Assembly (NCBI RefSeq): GCF_030269925.1
Contig: NC_085118.1
Coordinates: forward strand, 15,497,001 to 15,561,000
Direction: 5' to 3'
DNA length: 64,000 bases
Source of the DNA: Bombyx mori
Taxonomy: Eukaryota; Arthropoda; Insecta; Lepidoptera; Bombycidae
Part shown: piece by piece, positions 44,440-55,492 of the stretch
Layout of the letters: every line of letters begins with the position of its first letter
How positions within the stretch are numbered: position 1 is the first letter of the stretch
The notes under the pieces: generated by a model
Databases searched by the model: none
The model's input: the letters and a program-made list of their open reading frames with translations, nothing else
Told to the model about the DNA's origin: nothing
Position numbers and translations under genes: made by a program

Positions 44440-45320
44440 AACAATCAACACGGCCACTGCCCGACCGCGTATTTATTTTATTGATGTTGTAAACGCCGGA
44501 GAGAAAACGTAACTCGCGCTAAGTACGATCGTAACTCCTTATTGAATCAGCACCGGAGCGAGCCGAGAACCGAAAGGTAGAAAAACTGCGCGCAGAAAAT
44601 TGCGGTGACTGTTTTACGTTCCGCGGCGCTCCCGACGGCCGCCGCGATTATGCTCGACTGGCTTTTATTCGTATTATCCTTTGTTCAACTGGATAAAGGA
44701 CGGAGGCCGAAACGCGTTCCGAAAAGGCGCCTCAAATAAATTAGGACGCACTCGCGTACCGTGTTTACACCCTCGGAGCAGACGGGCCGAGACGACCCGA
44801 TACGGGGGAAATAATTTGCACGACAAACGCTTGCATGAACAACAACGACGAATGACGAACACGATTCAAACGACGAGAATCAAAGCGCAGTCGGACGGCG
44901 CGGCGCCGCGGGCGAACCCATTACGAGAACGTCACTTGGCAAGCGAGAAAGAAGTCGAAACTTCGACGGCAAACATAGAACTATTTACTGGTTGTACGTA
45001 AGGCGACGTGTGCCGCCAACTCGGGTGCAATTTGTTAACCCTTTATCGCGAGTGCGGAGGTGCACGCGGGCCATGCGTGGCGCGACGACCCAGGTGACTT
45101 GGCCGCCAGCCAAAGATGTGTTTTCCTGTTGTCGCCGAACAAACTCTCGGATCAGTTTTTATCGCGCGAGAGGCCTTTATGGACGACCGACGGGGGGCGC
45201 CCCCGAATGTTTTTGCTTACCCGTAGAGCACAAATATTATTGGATGGCTTTATGTATCGGAAGCATTATTCGCTCAAAACTTTGGCACTCGGCGTCGGAT
45301 AAAGCGACACTTAAACGATA
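44440..45320. promoter_or_regulatory. Unique CpG-rich island inside the intron
   Basis: Nearly 900 bp of G+C- and CpG-rich unique sequence (GTTCCGCGGCGCTCCCGACG, GACGGCGCGGCGCCGCGGGC, GACCGACGGGGGGCGCCCCC) in AT-rich surroundings. It matches none of the repeats here. Open frames at 44681-45001 and 44992-45321 have no recognised motif. It lies about 4.5-5.4 kb upstream of the CELF exon in gene sense. An alternative promoter/first exon, enhancer or conserved element is plausible but unproven. Confidence 0.35.
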
Positions 45321-45504
45321 ATGTAAGGACTTCTTACTTGATTCGTTGAAATCCTGGATTGGTTTTTCGAAGAACGACAAACGATTCAATTGTTATGTTT
45401 TTAGAATAACAATTTGCGTTTGAATCGTAGTGTGTGTTTGTTTGCAAATTACTTTGGGAGTGTCCTACTTTCAAATAATAAAAATTAACAATACGCGGCT
45501 TTAG

Positions 45505-45640
45505 CGGTAGGCAGCGGCTTGGTTCTGCCCTGGCATTGCTGAAGTCCATGGGCGACGGTAACCACTCACCATCAGGGACAGACCGTATGCTCGTCTGCCT
45601 TCAAGGGCAATAAAAAATAAATAAATAAATAAATACATTT
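45505..45640 (+). mobile_element. LINE-A tail with (AAAT)n
   Basis: GCGGTAGGCAGCGGCTTGGT, CATTGCTGAAGTCCATGGGC, then GGGCAATAAAAAATAAATAA. The last (AAAT)n part is the expanded tail. Confidence 0.85.
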
Positions 45641-46119
45641 ACCAGAAAAACTACAAGCTCATCTTGAGTTAACAGGGGGTAATTGAGTAATCAGAGTGAG
45701 AGGTGTGTTATGTAAATGCTATAAAACATTAATATAGTATACATTTATGCTGCCGCTGCATTTTTTTTTTTTTTTTTGTGTCGATTGGCAAACAGATCTG
45801 CAGAAAATAAGAAAAAATCCAATAATAGGCTATATGAAGGTTTAAATAAAATTTAAGTTTTCTATGTATTATAATAATATTTAGTCATATGATTGTAATG
45901 TGGGTCTGAATAAAAGGCTATATTATTATCATGCTGCCGCTTGAAGTCGCCTAAAAGATAAGATGGAAAAAACCGCAGCTAACGAAGCCACTTTGCTGTT
46001 TCGATGCCAATTTCTCCAAGGAATTACGTACGCGCTCGCCGCTGAAGGCATTATTATTATTATAGCTTTATTTCCATTTAACAATGCGAATATAAATATA
46101 TCAGATTAGGTATTTACAA
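45641..46119. other. AT-rich non-coding stretch
   Basis: A 16-base T run at 45762-45777 and (TTA)n at about 46050-46062. No gene seen. Confidence 0.45.
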
Positions 46120-46300
46120 ATTAGTTATTTCTTCTTTTTCCTTGTTATGTGGCTCCTTTTTGAGTGAAAGCTTCTGCATCCTTTTCCACCTTTCCCTGTC
46201 CTCGGCTAAATGCATCCAACTTGTTCCAGCAGTCTTTATTATATCATCGACTCATATTTTCTTCTGTCTCCCCACACTTCGTTTAGTAATTCGGTAGTTC
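46120..46300 (-). mobile_element. RTE-clade LINE C-terminus relic
   Basis: Minus-strand translation RITKRSVGRQKKI, stop, VDDIIKTAGTSWMHLAEDRE, then RWKRMQKLSLKKEPHNK. GRxKxxxxDDIxKxAG...AEDRExWKRM is an RTE-type ORF ending. Confidence 0.65.
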
Positions 46301-46302
46301 CA

Positions 46303-46550
46303 TTTTTTTTTATTGCTTAGATGTGTGGACGAGCTCACAGCCCATCTGGTGTTAAGTGGTTATTGAAGCCCATAGACATCTACAACATACATGCACCACC
46401 CACCTCGAGATATAAGTTCTAAGGTCTCCAGTATAGTTATAACGGCTGCCCCACCCTTCAAGCCGAAACGCATTACTGCTTCAGGGCTGAAATAGTCAGA
46501 GTGATGGTACCTACCCGAGCGGACTCACAAGAGGTCCTACCACCAGTAAT
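46303..46550 (-). mobile_element. Bm1-type SINE, 5'-truncated
   Basis: T-rich tail, GACGAGCTCACAGCCCATCT, CCCACCCTTCAAGCCGAAAC, to GAGGTCCTACCACCAGTAAT. Inserted next to the RTE relic. Confidence 0.9.
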
Positions 46551-47169
46551 GAATCTCTCATCCTTATCAGTTCCGCTTCTGTTTCAAACTAAAATGTAGG
46601 GCATCAGTTAATTTAGTTTTCATGCGAATGGCTGTGTTGCTTTCTCGTTCTGTGTATTTTTCGTAGCTTAGAAAAAAAAAAGGAACAGCAAAAACTATTT
46701 CGGTGAATGTCAACTTTAGATCATAATAATTTATCAAAGGGCGCTTTTTTTTTTTTTGAGAAATAGCATCTGTACATTTTGACATGCGACGTACTGAACA
46801 AACAGGAGAGACGTGACGTGGCTTGTCAAAGGGATATCGACCTTAATGTCAACTTTAATAATGTTATCTTTACCGTCGAGGGAAAATATATTTTGTTGAA
46901 ACATAGCAAAAAATAAAATATTAGAACACATTATTTTTTTAACTTTTCTAACGGGTAGCGAATGAACGGTCATTCTGATTAACCCTGGGGCTTCCTAGGT
47001 GTGAATGTGGATTCCAGGTCCCCAGGTCTTCAGTGGTGGATACGCTTCGGTTGATAGTTAGTCGCAGGTAGTTCTTCCATTAAGATTAACAACAAAATAG
47101 TGTTAAACATCGAAAATAGTGAGGGAAAATATGTAAGAAGTAATCTAATTTCAAAGTACTTTTTATTTA
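46551..47169. other. AT-rich non-coding stretch
   Basis: No gene or element recognised. Confidence 0.45.
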
Positions 47170-47600
47170 GAAGTCGTCGTGGCCTAAAGGATTCCGGTGC
47201 ATTCGTGTTGAGCGCTGCACCAGTGTTCGAATCCCAGGCGGGTACCAATTTTTCTAATGAAATACATTCTCACCAAATGTTCACGATTGACTTCCACGAT
47301 GAAGGAATAACATCGTGTAATAAAAATCAAACCTCCAAAATCACAATTTGCGTAATTACTGGAGGTAGGACCTTTTGTGAGTCCGCGCGGGTAGGTACCA
47401 CCACCACCCTGCTTATTTCTGCCGTGAAGTAGTAATGCGTTTCGGTTTGAAGGGTGGGGCAGCCATTGTAACTATACTGAGACCTTAGAACTTATATCTC
47501 AAAGTAGGTGGCGCATGTAGATGTTTATGGGCTCCAGTAACCACTTAACACCAGGTGGGCTGTGAGTTCGTCCACCCATCTATCTAAGCAATAAAAAAAA
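47170..47600 (+). mobile_element. Nearly full-length Bm1-type SINE
   Basis: Head GAAGTCGTCGTGGCCTAAAG and GTGTTCGAATCCCAGGCGGG, middle block CACGATTGACTTCCACGATG, body to CCATCTATCTAAGCAATAAA. An 11-bp gap in the head shortens the box A-B spacing, which would weaken pol III transcription. The 110-codon frame at 47100-47432 lies over it and is not a gene. Confidence 0.92.
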
Positions 47601-48285
47601 CAAGGTTTGTTTGTTTGTTTGTACATTCATCTGACTGCGATCAAAGTTTACTAATTTACTGTTTTTACTGTTACAGAGGATGAATTAAGTTAGAGCAGTG
47701 AATGCGGATAAATTATAGTTTTATCAAACGTGTTTTTTCGATAGGTTTAGCTATATTCATAACGAAGCGTGACCAGATTTCACTAGCATTATTTTAATTA
47801 ATATAGTACATTTGTGAATTCGGGTATTTTAATTTGATTCATCTCCGTTTTAGTTTTCTACCCGATAAGAGAATGTATCTATAGATACATCATACATCAT
47901 TCCTTTTTCTTTACCAGCTCTAAAACACATGTGTGATATTTTGACAGTAACCAAATTTCAAAGCAATTTATTTGTCTGCGGTATTGAAGAGTGTTCGTTT
48001 TATTTTATTATTGAGGTCAGTAAAATTCTTCCATTTTAGGGACCAAACCCATCTATTTGGTAATTACATCACATTAAAAAACTATCATTTAAGTGTAGAG
48101 AGTACTCTATATTTTTCCTACTTTCTTCGTATGTTCCGTCTTTATAACGCGCAGTGGCGATGCAGTAACTTAAAGTTATTAAAAGCTTGTATTATTAAGT
48201 TGTAAGCTTCTAAAGGAACATGTTCGCGTGCTTTGTCTTGGTTATAATGCTATTATGATATTAAAGGCATTCTTTATTCTGTTTA
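47601..48285. other. AT-rich non-coding stretch
   Basis: No element recognised. Confidence 0.45.
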
Positions 48286-48585
48286 GTGCAGAAAATAATA
48301 AGTTTTATTTCTTTGAATTTCCATTTTTTTTTCTTTTCAGTAAATTTTTTGGCGTATGTGTTAACGATTGCAACTACAGCTGGATTATACCCGTGTGACA
48401 TGTATGTGATGATTATGATAAGTAAATTTATTGATATTACAGTTGCTTTCTTCTGTAGTATCTTTTATCTTACTCATGCAAATCAAGCCTTATTTAATTT
48501 CTTAAAATTTGCAGGGTTTCTTGAGATTTTGCAGTGTGGTAGCATCGTCTGTCTCATTACTCAAGGGAAGCCACCATTTCTTTGA
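48286..48585 (+). other. Hydrophobic ORF of unknown status
   Basis: About 99 codons, opening at GTG, rich in Phe, Ile and Leu with at least two hydrophobic stretches (FLAYVLTIATTAGLYP and ITVAFFCSIFYLTHA), suggesting membrane helices if expressed. A polypyrimidine run and CAG (TTTTTTTTCTTTTCAG, ending 48340) look like a splice acceptor inside the frame. A second open frame of about 69 codons begins at the stop (48582-48791). AT-rich sequence often encodes hydrophobic residues by chance, so this may be nothing. A decayed chemoreceptor-like exon is one alternative, not shown. Confidence 0.2.
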
Positions 48586-48949
48586 AAGGTAGGATTACCA
48601 TTACACGCTACTGTCGAGACCTTCGGGGTGAACTATTATGGGTTTTAATTGATAGTAGAAAAAACTTAAAATTATATTGTGACCTCCGAAAAGCCCCATT
48701 ACAACATTATTGCAAACCCATCTCCACATTAATCCGTATAAATTTTCTCGAAACTTACATCACAATACTTAACAAAGTTTCTAACGAATAGAACACAACT
48801 TTATTAAATACGTTTTTAGCAAGTATTCAATGAACAATTTCCTCCGTAAATTTTTAAACATCAAAAGTTGGCGAACTAAAACACACGCTAGATTAAGCTC
48901 AGCCGAAAACGTTTTCCGAATTATTTTTATACCGATTGTTGAAATATTA

Positions 48950-49310
48950 TACTTTTTTTTTTAAACTAAACCAACCCTTCGCGAGCCCTTGCGCGATTTT
49001 TCATTTGTTTCCCGCTCAGTTGACCGCCCCGACTCCGCCGAACTGATAGCAACTCCAATGAAATACACTCCAAACTTCTGTGACTGTCTTATCGGCCTAC
49101 GAATTTGTTCCTCGCTTTGAAATATCGTCGAATTTTGTGACGTTTCAAAACATCGACCGAAAATATGGGAGGGGCCTGTGCGAATGACGCCGCGGTTGGG
49201 TCGCGCGCTGTAAACATGCCTCCCAAAGGTGCGGGATCTTGTTCCATCTGTTTGTCGGAGATCGGACGTGGAATTTGTTTGTTTCAAACGTTTGGTTCAA
49301 ACTTTAAAAC
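48950..49310. other. Unique GC-richer island
   Basis: CCAACCCTTCGCGAGCCCTT, CTCAGTTGACCGCCCCGACT and GACGCCGCGGTTGGGTCGCG stand out from AT-rich flanks and match no repeat here. The minus strand is open for 108 codons (48961-49287) with no recognised motif. Could be a conserved regulatory element. Confidence 0.3.
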
Positions 49311-49374
49311 TGGTTAATTAAAACAAGAAAATCTATTATAAATATATAGAATATAGCGTATTAAGTGATCTTCA

Positions 49375-49572
49375 GATCCGATCCATTGGGATCATTCCAT
49401 AGAAATAAACAGCGTAAATGCCTCCACTCACATTGAGACATGAGTTCTAAGCCTCAATTTTCAGTACAGCGACTGCCCCACACTTTAAACCTCATTACTA
49501 CTTCACAGCCGAAATAGGCGGGATGGTGGTACCTATCCGCGCGAGTTCAGAAGACGTCCTACCACCAGTGAG
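49375..49572 (-). mobile_element. Diverged Bm1-type SINE
   Basis: CATTGAGACATGAGTTCTAA, TACAGCGACTGCCCCACACT and GACGTCCTACCACCAGTGAG. 3' tail portion missing. Confidence 0.75.
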
Positions 49573-49952
49573 AAGATATCGTGTGGTACTATATAAGAAA
49601 AAACAAGATCCATACTTTATTTTTGAAGTGTATACAAAAAAAAAAAACTCATTATAACTTAAGAAAAGTATGAAAATTAACGCCGACGAATCATCGAATT
49701 TATAAAATCGTTTGGATTAAATTTCCCAAGTGTAATAAACTCAACGACGTGTAAACGAGCTTTAACGAGGTAACTGAGATTAATCAAGGTATTATGAACG
49801 CTATTTCATTATACCTAAAGTGGTTGACATTTTTATTTTTACTGTTTATTTAAAGCAACCTTATTCGGTTTAGTGCTTAGTGTTTTATCACTATACTATA
49901 TAAATGGTGTGCGGATTTGATCGCTCATCTCATGTATTTACAGTATATTTTA
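49573..49952. other. AT-rich non-coding stretch
   Basis: Nothing recognised. Confidence 0.45.
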
Positions 49953-50031
49953 CCGCTCGTAGCCCGTAGCTTCCAGCTCGTAGCTCGTAGCCCGTAGCTT
50001 CTAGCTCGTAGCTCGTAGCTTTGCGAGTCGT
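49953..50031. repeat. Minisatellite of AGCTCGTAGC units
   Basis: About 80 bp built from CTCGTAGC / CCGTAGCTTC words, about three higher-order copies of CTCGTAGCCCGTAGCTTC(C/T)AG. Contains many AGCT sites. Confidence 0.8.
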
Positions 50032-50229
50032 ATTTATAATTAATATTTTTAGGGTTCTTAATCTTGCGTTTGTATTTTTTTGTGTCAATTTTCGATGGTT
50101 CGAATAATAAACATATTTTTGTGGCCACTAATGACTGACGAAGTCGATGTAGTTTTAATCATGGAAGTACTTTTAATTAGTTTTAATAATATTCAGGTTC
50201 CGATTGGATTGTTTCTTGCTTCGTATGTC

Positions 50230-50470
50230 GAATATTCATGGAACAAGAGGGAGCTGTAGCGTGGGGATGTCGGATGTGCGGAACTATTAAAATTAACATT
50301 CTGCGTAGAAGTAGAAATCGGGCATCACATGTTTTGTGAGTGCAAAACCTTGGATGGATTGTGTGAAAGTGGTTGTACGAAGGAAGTGTATGAGTACAGA
50401 GATGACATGTAATAGGATGGAATGGAAAAAGCGGATATACAAGTGAGATGACGAGCAATGTGAAAAAGGA
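50230..50470 (+). mobile_element. Decayed RTE-clade LINE tail
   Basis: AGCTGTAGCGTGGGGATGTC, GGATGGATTGTGTGAAAGTG, GAATGGAAAAAGCGGATATA correspond to the LAWYGHV, WMDCVK and EWKxK blocks of the copies at 34402 and 41395, with many mutations. Confidence 0.6.
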
Positions 50471-51751
50471 ATGACGTAAGCAAACCCAAGAGTAGAAATA
50501 CCGGAAAAATTTGCAGATTTATTATCATTAAAAATTATCTGTCCGCGTGTTTGTTTGAGCGCTGTATAAATCCTTTTGGTAGATAGTAAGTTTGCTGCGC
50601 CCCTGGCATTATCAGCTTCTGAGGAACCCTTCATTCTGAATACTATCTGTTCTTTGAATACTGTGTACTGCTTACAGTATAATGAGTCCTATTCGTTAAT
50701 TCTAAAATTACTCAAATCTAAATCTCTAAATTTACTTTATTTTCGGATATGTTAAGTAAATATGAATTAAAGACATATCAAACATTAAAGCTCTTCAGCT
50801 TTACGTATAACCAAAATTAGTTGAGCTCTCAAATAATTATTCAACAGTAATTATTTGTAGAGAATAAAATGATTTGTGATCAATTCAGTTCACTTATCAT
50901 TACTTGACAAACTTAGCTTCCTTGATTCCCTTGTGACGTAAATACGTATAATAATATACATATTTCTTGTAACAATGCCTTGTCTATACGCGAATTTCGT
51001 TTCCCAATTCTGTAATCACACGCCAACCGCGGCGTTTATCAACTTAATGAATCTACTATATTCAATGTACGGAAATTGTTATAATACAATATACACATTA
51101 CGATTGAGCGTGTTATTTTCCGTAAAAGGTATATTCAAAGCGTTTCCAAAACGTTGACTCTGAAAACTGGTAGTCAAAGTTGAGTTCATTTCTATTTCGA
51201 TATATTAAAATGCAAAAGCGTTGAGGTCATGGTCTGGAGGGGGTGCGAAGTGTCTCTACAGATTTCTTTTTGCAGTACAGTCCGCAATAATAGAACTTAA
51301 AAGTACAGAGAGAGCTGAAGTCGATGCGGAGACTCAGAAGTTCCATAAAATCGGTGAAAATAGTTTTTTTATCGACAATTCAAACGGTCCTCTTCGATAT
51401 GGAGTCATGGAAGCAGCTGGTGCTTAGAAGCTCTGGCCTAGAAAAGGGAGCATGGGAGGATTTTGTCAAGGCGTCCAATTTTGCTGTAACGGACTCCTAA
51501 CATTACTCTACTATAATACTGTCCATTGCACAAAATATCTACCCAAGAATTCCAATAATCGTCCCCAATTGCAGGATATTCAGATTTAGTGGTGTGGTGA
51601 GCATGCAATGTGAATTCTTCGCAGTGAATGCCTAAAACTGTATCTTTAGAGTGAGTCAATTGAAAAAAAATGAATATTCTCCAAACCCAGCCACCTCTAC
51701 TGCGGTGAAGGTAGGTAGGAAAGTCACATTTTGTTTTCTTTTATAGGTAGA
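50471..51751. other. Non-coding stretch, no firm gene
   Basis: Frame 51221-51427 and the sequence after it have somewhat balanced composition, with a translation including AEVDAETQKFHKIGENSFFI, but no recognised family. A worn transposase piece is possible. The rest is AT-rich. Confidence 0.35.
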
Positions 51752-52053
51752 CTAGCTTTTGCTCGCGACTCCATCCGCGTAGAACAGTTACTTTGGCATA
51801 ACGCTAAATTTTACCCCCCACCTCATTTACGTATTTAGAAAGTGAAAATTTTGAAGTGAAAAACCGCTATTTTGAAACATTCTTTATTGGTGCTCCACTT
51901 GTATTGATCTTAGCGTAATGTTATATAGCCTATAAGCCTTTCTCGATAAATGGGCTATCTAACACTGAAATAATTTTTCAAATCGGACCAGTAGTTTCTG
52001 AGATTAACGCGTTCAAACAAACAAACTCTTCAGTTTTATTATATTAGTATAGA
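51752..52053 (-). mobile_element. Non-autonomous Helitron, 302 bp, both ends present
   Basis: On the minus strand it starts TCTATACTAATATAATAAAA next to A and ends CTACGCGGATGGAGTCGCGAG...AAAGCTAG before T. Shorter relative of 34666-35481. Confidence 0.87.
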
Positions 52054-52145
52054 TGAGCCGACTGTCCATCTGATGGTGACTGGTCACTGTCACTCACAGA
52101 CGGCAAAAGTGCTAGGAACACAGCCAAACCGCTGCTGGCTAAAAG
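52054..52145 (-). mobile_element. Decayed LINE-A tail
   Basis: GAGCCGACTGTCCATCTGAT, GGTGACTGGTCACTGTCACT and ACAGCCAAACCGCTGCTGGC follow the LINE-A tail. The Helitron 51752-52053 appears to have landed next to or within it. Confidence 0.55.
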
Positions 52146-53050
52146 GTAAGATAAAAATATTTTTATTACAGACAGATGGGCAGTTAGCTGCAATAGTTCC
52201 AATTGACCGGTGCCATATACATCAGATAAATGACGACAGCTTAATGTTACGTCGGATCCTCTGGCAATTTATTTAAAATATTAAGGGATTGCGCGTTGCC
52301 GATTACGTAGTTATCCTCCGGGGAATAATTAATGTAACGCCACATATATTAGCTTTTCAATTAGGGAGAGTTGAGAGAACGCGAGCGCGCCGGGTACTGT
52401 CGTCGTTTTAAACGATATTATTTTCACTTCATTGGAACGAGACAGCCAATTAAAATTAAATTAAACACGTAATATCACGACGCAATGATCGCACTTCAAT
52501 TACTACTTATTCATCCGTACTAATGGTATATTTCTTGAAGATTTTCTTAAAGACTTATAAGGTATCTTCCATGGTATGTTAGCCGTTAGGTTAGCCGATA
52601 TTCTAAGCAACGGATACTGATAAGGGCACCAGTAGTGCGAAAGCGCAGGTAAGTTATTGCTGTCTTTGAAGAGTCTACTCAAGAAACATCGCAGGAGTCG
52701 TTCATTCATAAATGTATTACGATTTCTCATCAACGATCTTTAAAAACATAATGTGACAATACACAGAGGTTCTATGAAGTAACAACGAACTCTACATCGA
52801 TGGCGCCGCGGTCTAGGGTGCAGTAATGAGGTTAGTCAGCAGAAAATAATTCCTCAGAGCACTCTCCATGGAGCTATAGTTGAAAACACGGGGAGGACTA
52901 AAGTCCCTTTGTAGAGCTATAAGAGGTTCGCTGACCAGGATTATTGTCAATTCTATTCTTTATGGAAACTCAGTTATTTTTTAAGTTACACGTGTTTCAT
53001 TTTGTAATCGTAATTAATAATTGTGTAATAAATTAATATTGTAAATTCTA
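52146..53050. other. Non-coding stretch with unique CpG patch
   Basis: At 52360-52400 AGAGAACGCGAGCGCGCCGG lies in otherwise unique sequence containing TTAATTA-type words. No gene recognised. Confidence 0.4.
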
Positions 53051-53466
53051 TCTATATATTAATACGTGAAGCAACTTTGTATCCCTTTTTACGAAAATTG
53101 CGCGGACGGAGGAGTATGAAATTTTCCACACTTATAGAGAATATAGAGAAGAAGTGCACAATGGTAATATTTTTTTAAAATAATGCATAAAAGATACATT
53201 AAATCAATAAAGAAAACATTACACACACTACATACCATGTATTTAACGCACACACGCATGCATACTATTTATTGTCAAACTTTTGTTCTTGACGTCTGCT
53301 GTCAAATTGAGAATAGATTAAATATTGTTTGCCTTTGTTAATATTTTTTAAAGTGTAGTCTTGGCGAAATTTGTGATTATAGAAGTATAAAATACAATCA
53401 TAATAGTGCACAAACTTACAATTCAAATTAATTATAGTCGAATTTCGACTACTGCGGGACCTCTAG
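53051..53466 (+). mobile_element. Non-autonomous Helitron, palindromic-end family, copy 4
   Basis: TCTATATATTAATACGTGAAG after A 53050; palindrome AGTCGAATTTCGACT at about 53437-53451; CTGCGGGACCTCTAG before T 53467. Pairs with an inverted copy at 54324-54745. Confidence 0.9.
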
Positions 53467-54323
53467 TATCAAGTAATGCGGTAAACTGAGTTTGGTCTAT
53501 TAAGGTATATACTAGGTATATCTTATATTATTAAAGGCGCATATTATATTATATTGAAGTAAAAAAAAAGTTTTATTCACCTCAACATTACGTACTCATC
53601 TTGTTATAGCGAACAACTTCTATTAATAAGTGATAACAGATTTTTATCAAACCTGTCGAGACTGACTCACATACTATGGAATTAAGGGTCATATTGGTGG
53701 GAACGTTATACCTATATAAAGGTTTCGGGTTGACAAAATTCGTTAATTAGAAGTATATACACTTTTTTTGATAGTTGAAAATTCGTTATAAAGAGGTTGC
53801 TCGCAAAAAATCTTCGCAATGTAAAGGTATATTTTACGTTGACTCTAATGGACAATCTTAGGAGATAACGAAGAATTTGTTAAATCGAGGACATCGTTAT
53901 ATTGAGGTTCGTTATATTGAGGTTCGTTATATTGAGGTTGTACAGGTTAGAAAGTTATCTCTCGGCTCTGTCCAACACTCGTACCTGTACCGACAACTCG
54001 TAATGCGATAGTTAATTAAATCCAGCACCCGAGAGATTATCGCAGACTCCGGTTTTCTTATAAAATATGAAGGTTACTTCTCTAGTCTTTTCTATGTCAA
54101 GAAAATCTCTGAATTTTTTACTAGTATCTTACATAGTGAGAAGCCGTTATTGAAATCTAGTTAAATGGCATTTGCCGAATTGACGGAGTAAAACTCTAAA
54201 ATTGCATTGGCATATTATTATCACCTAAATGATTTTCTTAGGGACGACATTGAAAATAAATGGATTTTTTAATTACTAGTTGAATTATGGATGAATGAAT
54301 TGTAAATTATATAATATTATAAA
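53467..54323. other. Spacer between inverted Helitrons, with 15-bp tandem repeat
   Basis: About 857 bp, no gene. CGTTATATTGAGGTT occurs three times in perfect tandem at 53895-53939, and a variant TCGTTATAAAGAGGTTG lies at about 53782. Confidence 0.7.
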
Positions 54324-54745
54324 CTAGAGGTCCCGCAGTAGTCGAAATTCGATTATAATAATTAATTGAAAATTGTAAGTTTGTGCACTATTATGATTGT
54401 ATTTTATAGTTCTATAATCACAAATTTCGCCAAGACTATACTATAAAAAATATTAATAAAGGCAAACAATATTTAATCTATTCTCAATTTGACAACAGAT
54501 GTCAAGAACAAAATTTGACAATAAATAGTATGCATGCGTGTGTGCGTCAAATACATGGTATGTAGTGTTTGTAATGTTTTCTTTATTGATTTAATGTATC
54601 TTTTATGCATTATTTTAAAAGAATATTAGCATTGTGCACTTCTTCTCTGTATTCTCTATAAGTGTGGAAAGCTTCATACTCCTCCGTCCGCGCAATTTTC
54701 GTAAAAAGGGATACAAAGTTTTTGCTTCACGTATTAATATATAGA
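54324..54745 (-). mobile_element. Non-autonomous Helitron, palindromic-end family, copy 5 (inverted)
   Basis: Reverse complement of copy 4 with few differences: CTAGAGGTCCCGCAGTAGTC at the left, CTTCACGTATTAATATATAGA at the right with TC...A|T junctions intact (54323 A, 54746 T). Confidence 0.9.
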
Positions 54746-55225
54746 TTATAATATCTTGCACTGCACTAAAATTCGTATGTCAAATAATGACAAAGCATAC
54801 AGCGCTGCTTTTAACTTATGTAATAACTCGTTTTCACTATGCTTGGCGAATAAATGATTTCTTCTTCTTCCTTCTGTCATAGCGTTTTCTAGAGGAACAC
54901 AAGATTTCTTCGATTTTGTTCGATTCTTTACTAACCTTTTAATTTTACTAAAGTTAAAATTATAATAAAATCACTAACTGAACTTTTTGGTTCAGCAATG
55001 CGAATGTAAACCCACCGTGAGTTTCAGTGCGCGGTCCGAATTCTTCGTAAAGACAAAAGACTGTCGCCCGACGCCCGTGCCAAAGTTAGTTAGGAGTTCG
55101 CCGCGGCCATTGTCTCACAATCAAGTTACATAGAACAACGAACTCATCTGCCAGTCGAACAATGGACGAATGTCTTACATTACGTTTCGGTAGAACTAGA
55201 ATTTTATGAATTTGTTACGTTTTTG
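54746..55225. other. Non-coding stretch
   Basis: Unassigned; a CpG-bearing patch at 55020-55110 (AGTGCGCGGTCCGAATTC, GAGTTCGCCGCGGCC). No gene seen. Confidence 0.4.
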
Positions 55226-55290
55226 GAACGAAGTTCCTTATGGGACGATGCGGAGGGGTAACCCTAACCGGGAAAAAAGTCCGTTGCAGT
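55226..55290 (+). repeat. GGAACGAAGTTCC-type repeat fragment
   Basis: GGAACGAAGTTCCTTATGGG then GATGCGGAGGGGTAACCCTA match 22930-22992. The 13-base start is a perfect palindrome around one base. Confidence 0.6.
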
Positions 55291-55492
55291 GAAGCACACA
55301 TTCTCTTACCATCTCGTTTTTGCGGAGGAGCGCCTCGTCATCGTCATGAAGATAAGTCTTCCGCGAGTCCACCATCTTGCGGAAAGAGGCAGTGGAATGA
55401 GAGAAAGAGAGAGAGATATCTCTTTTTCCTCTTCATCTCAAGACGGATAACACACTTTTATGTTTGTGGATTACGGTAACCATATAACATCA

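Noticed and set aside
51221..51427. VMVW-like word in an alternate frame resembling Tc1/mariner transposase
   Set aside because: Only a few residues fit and no catalytic motif or inverted repeats were found.
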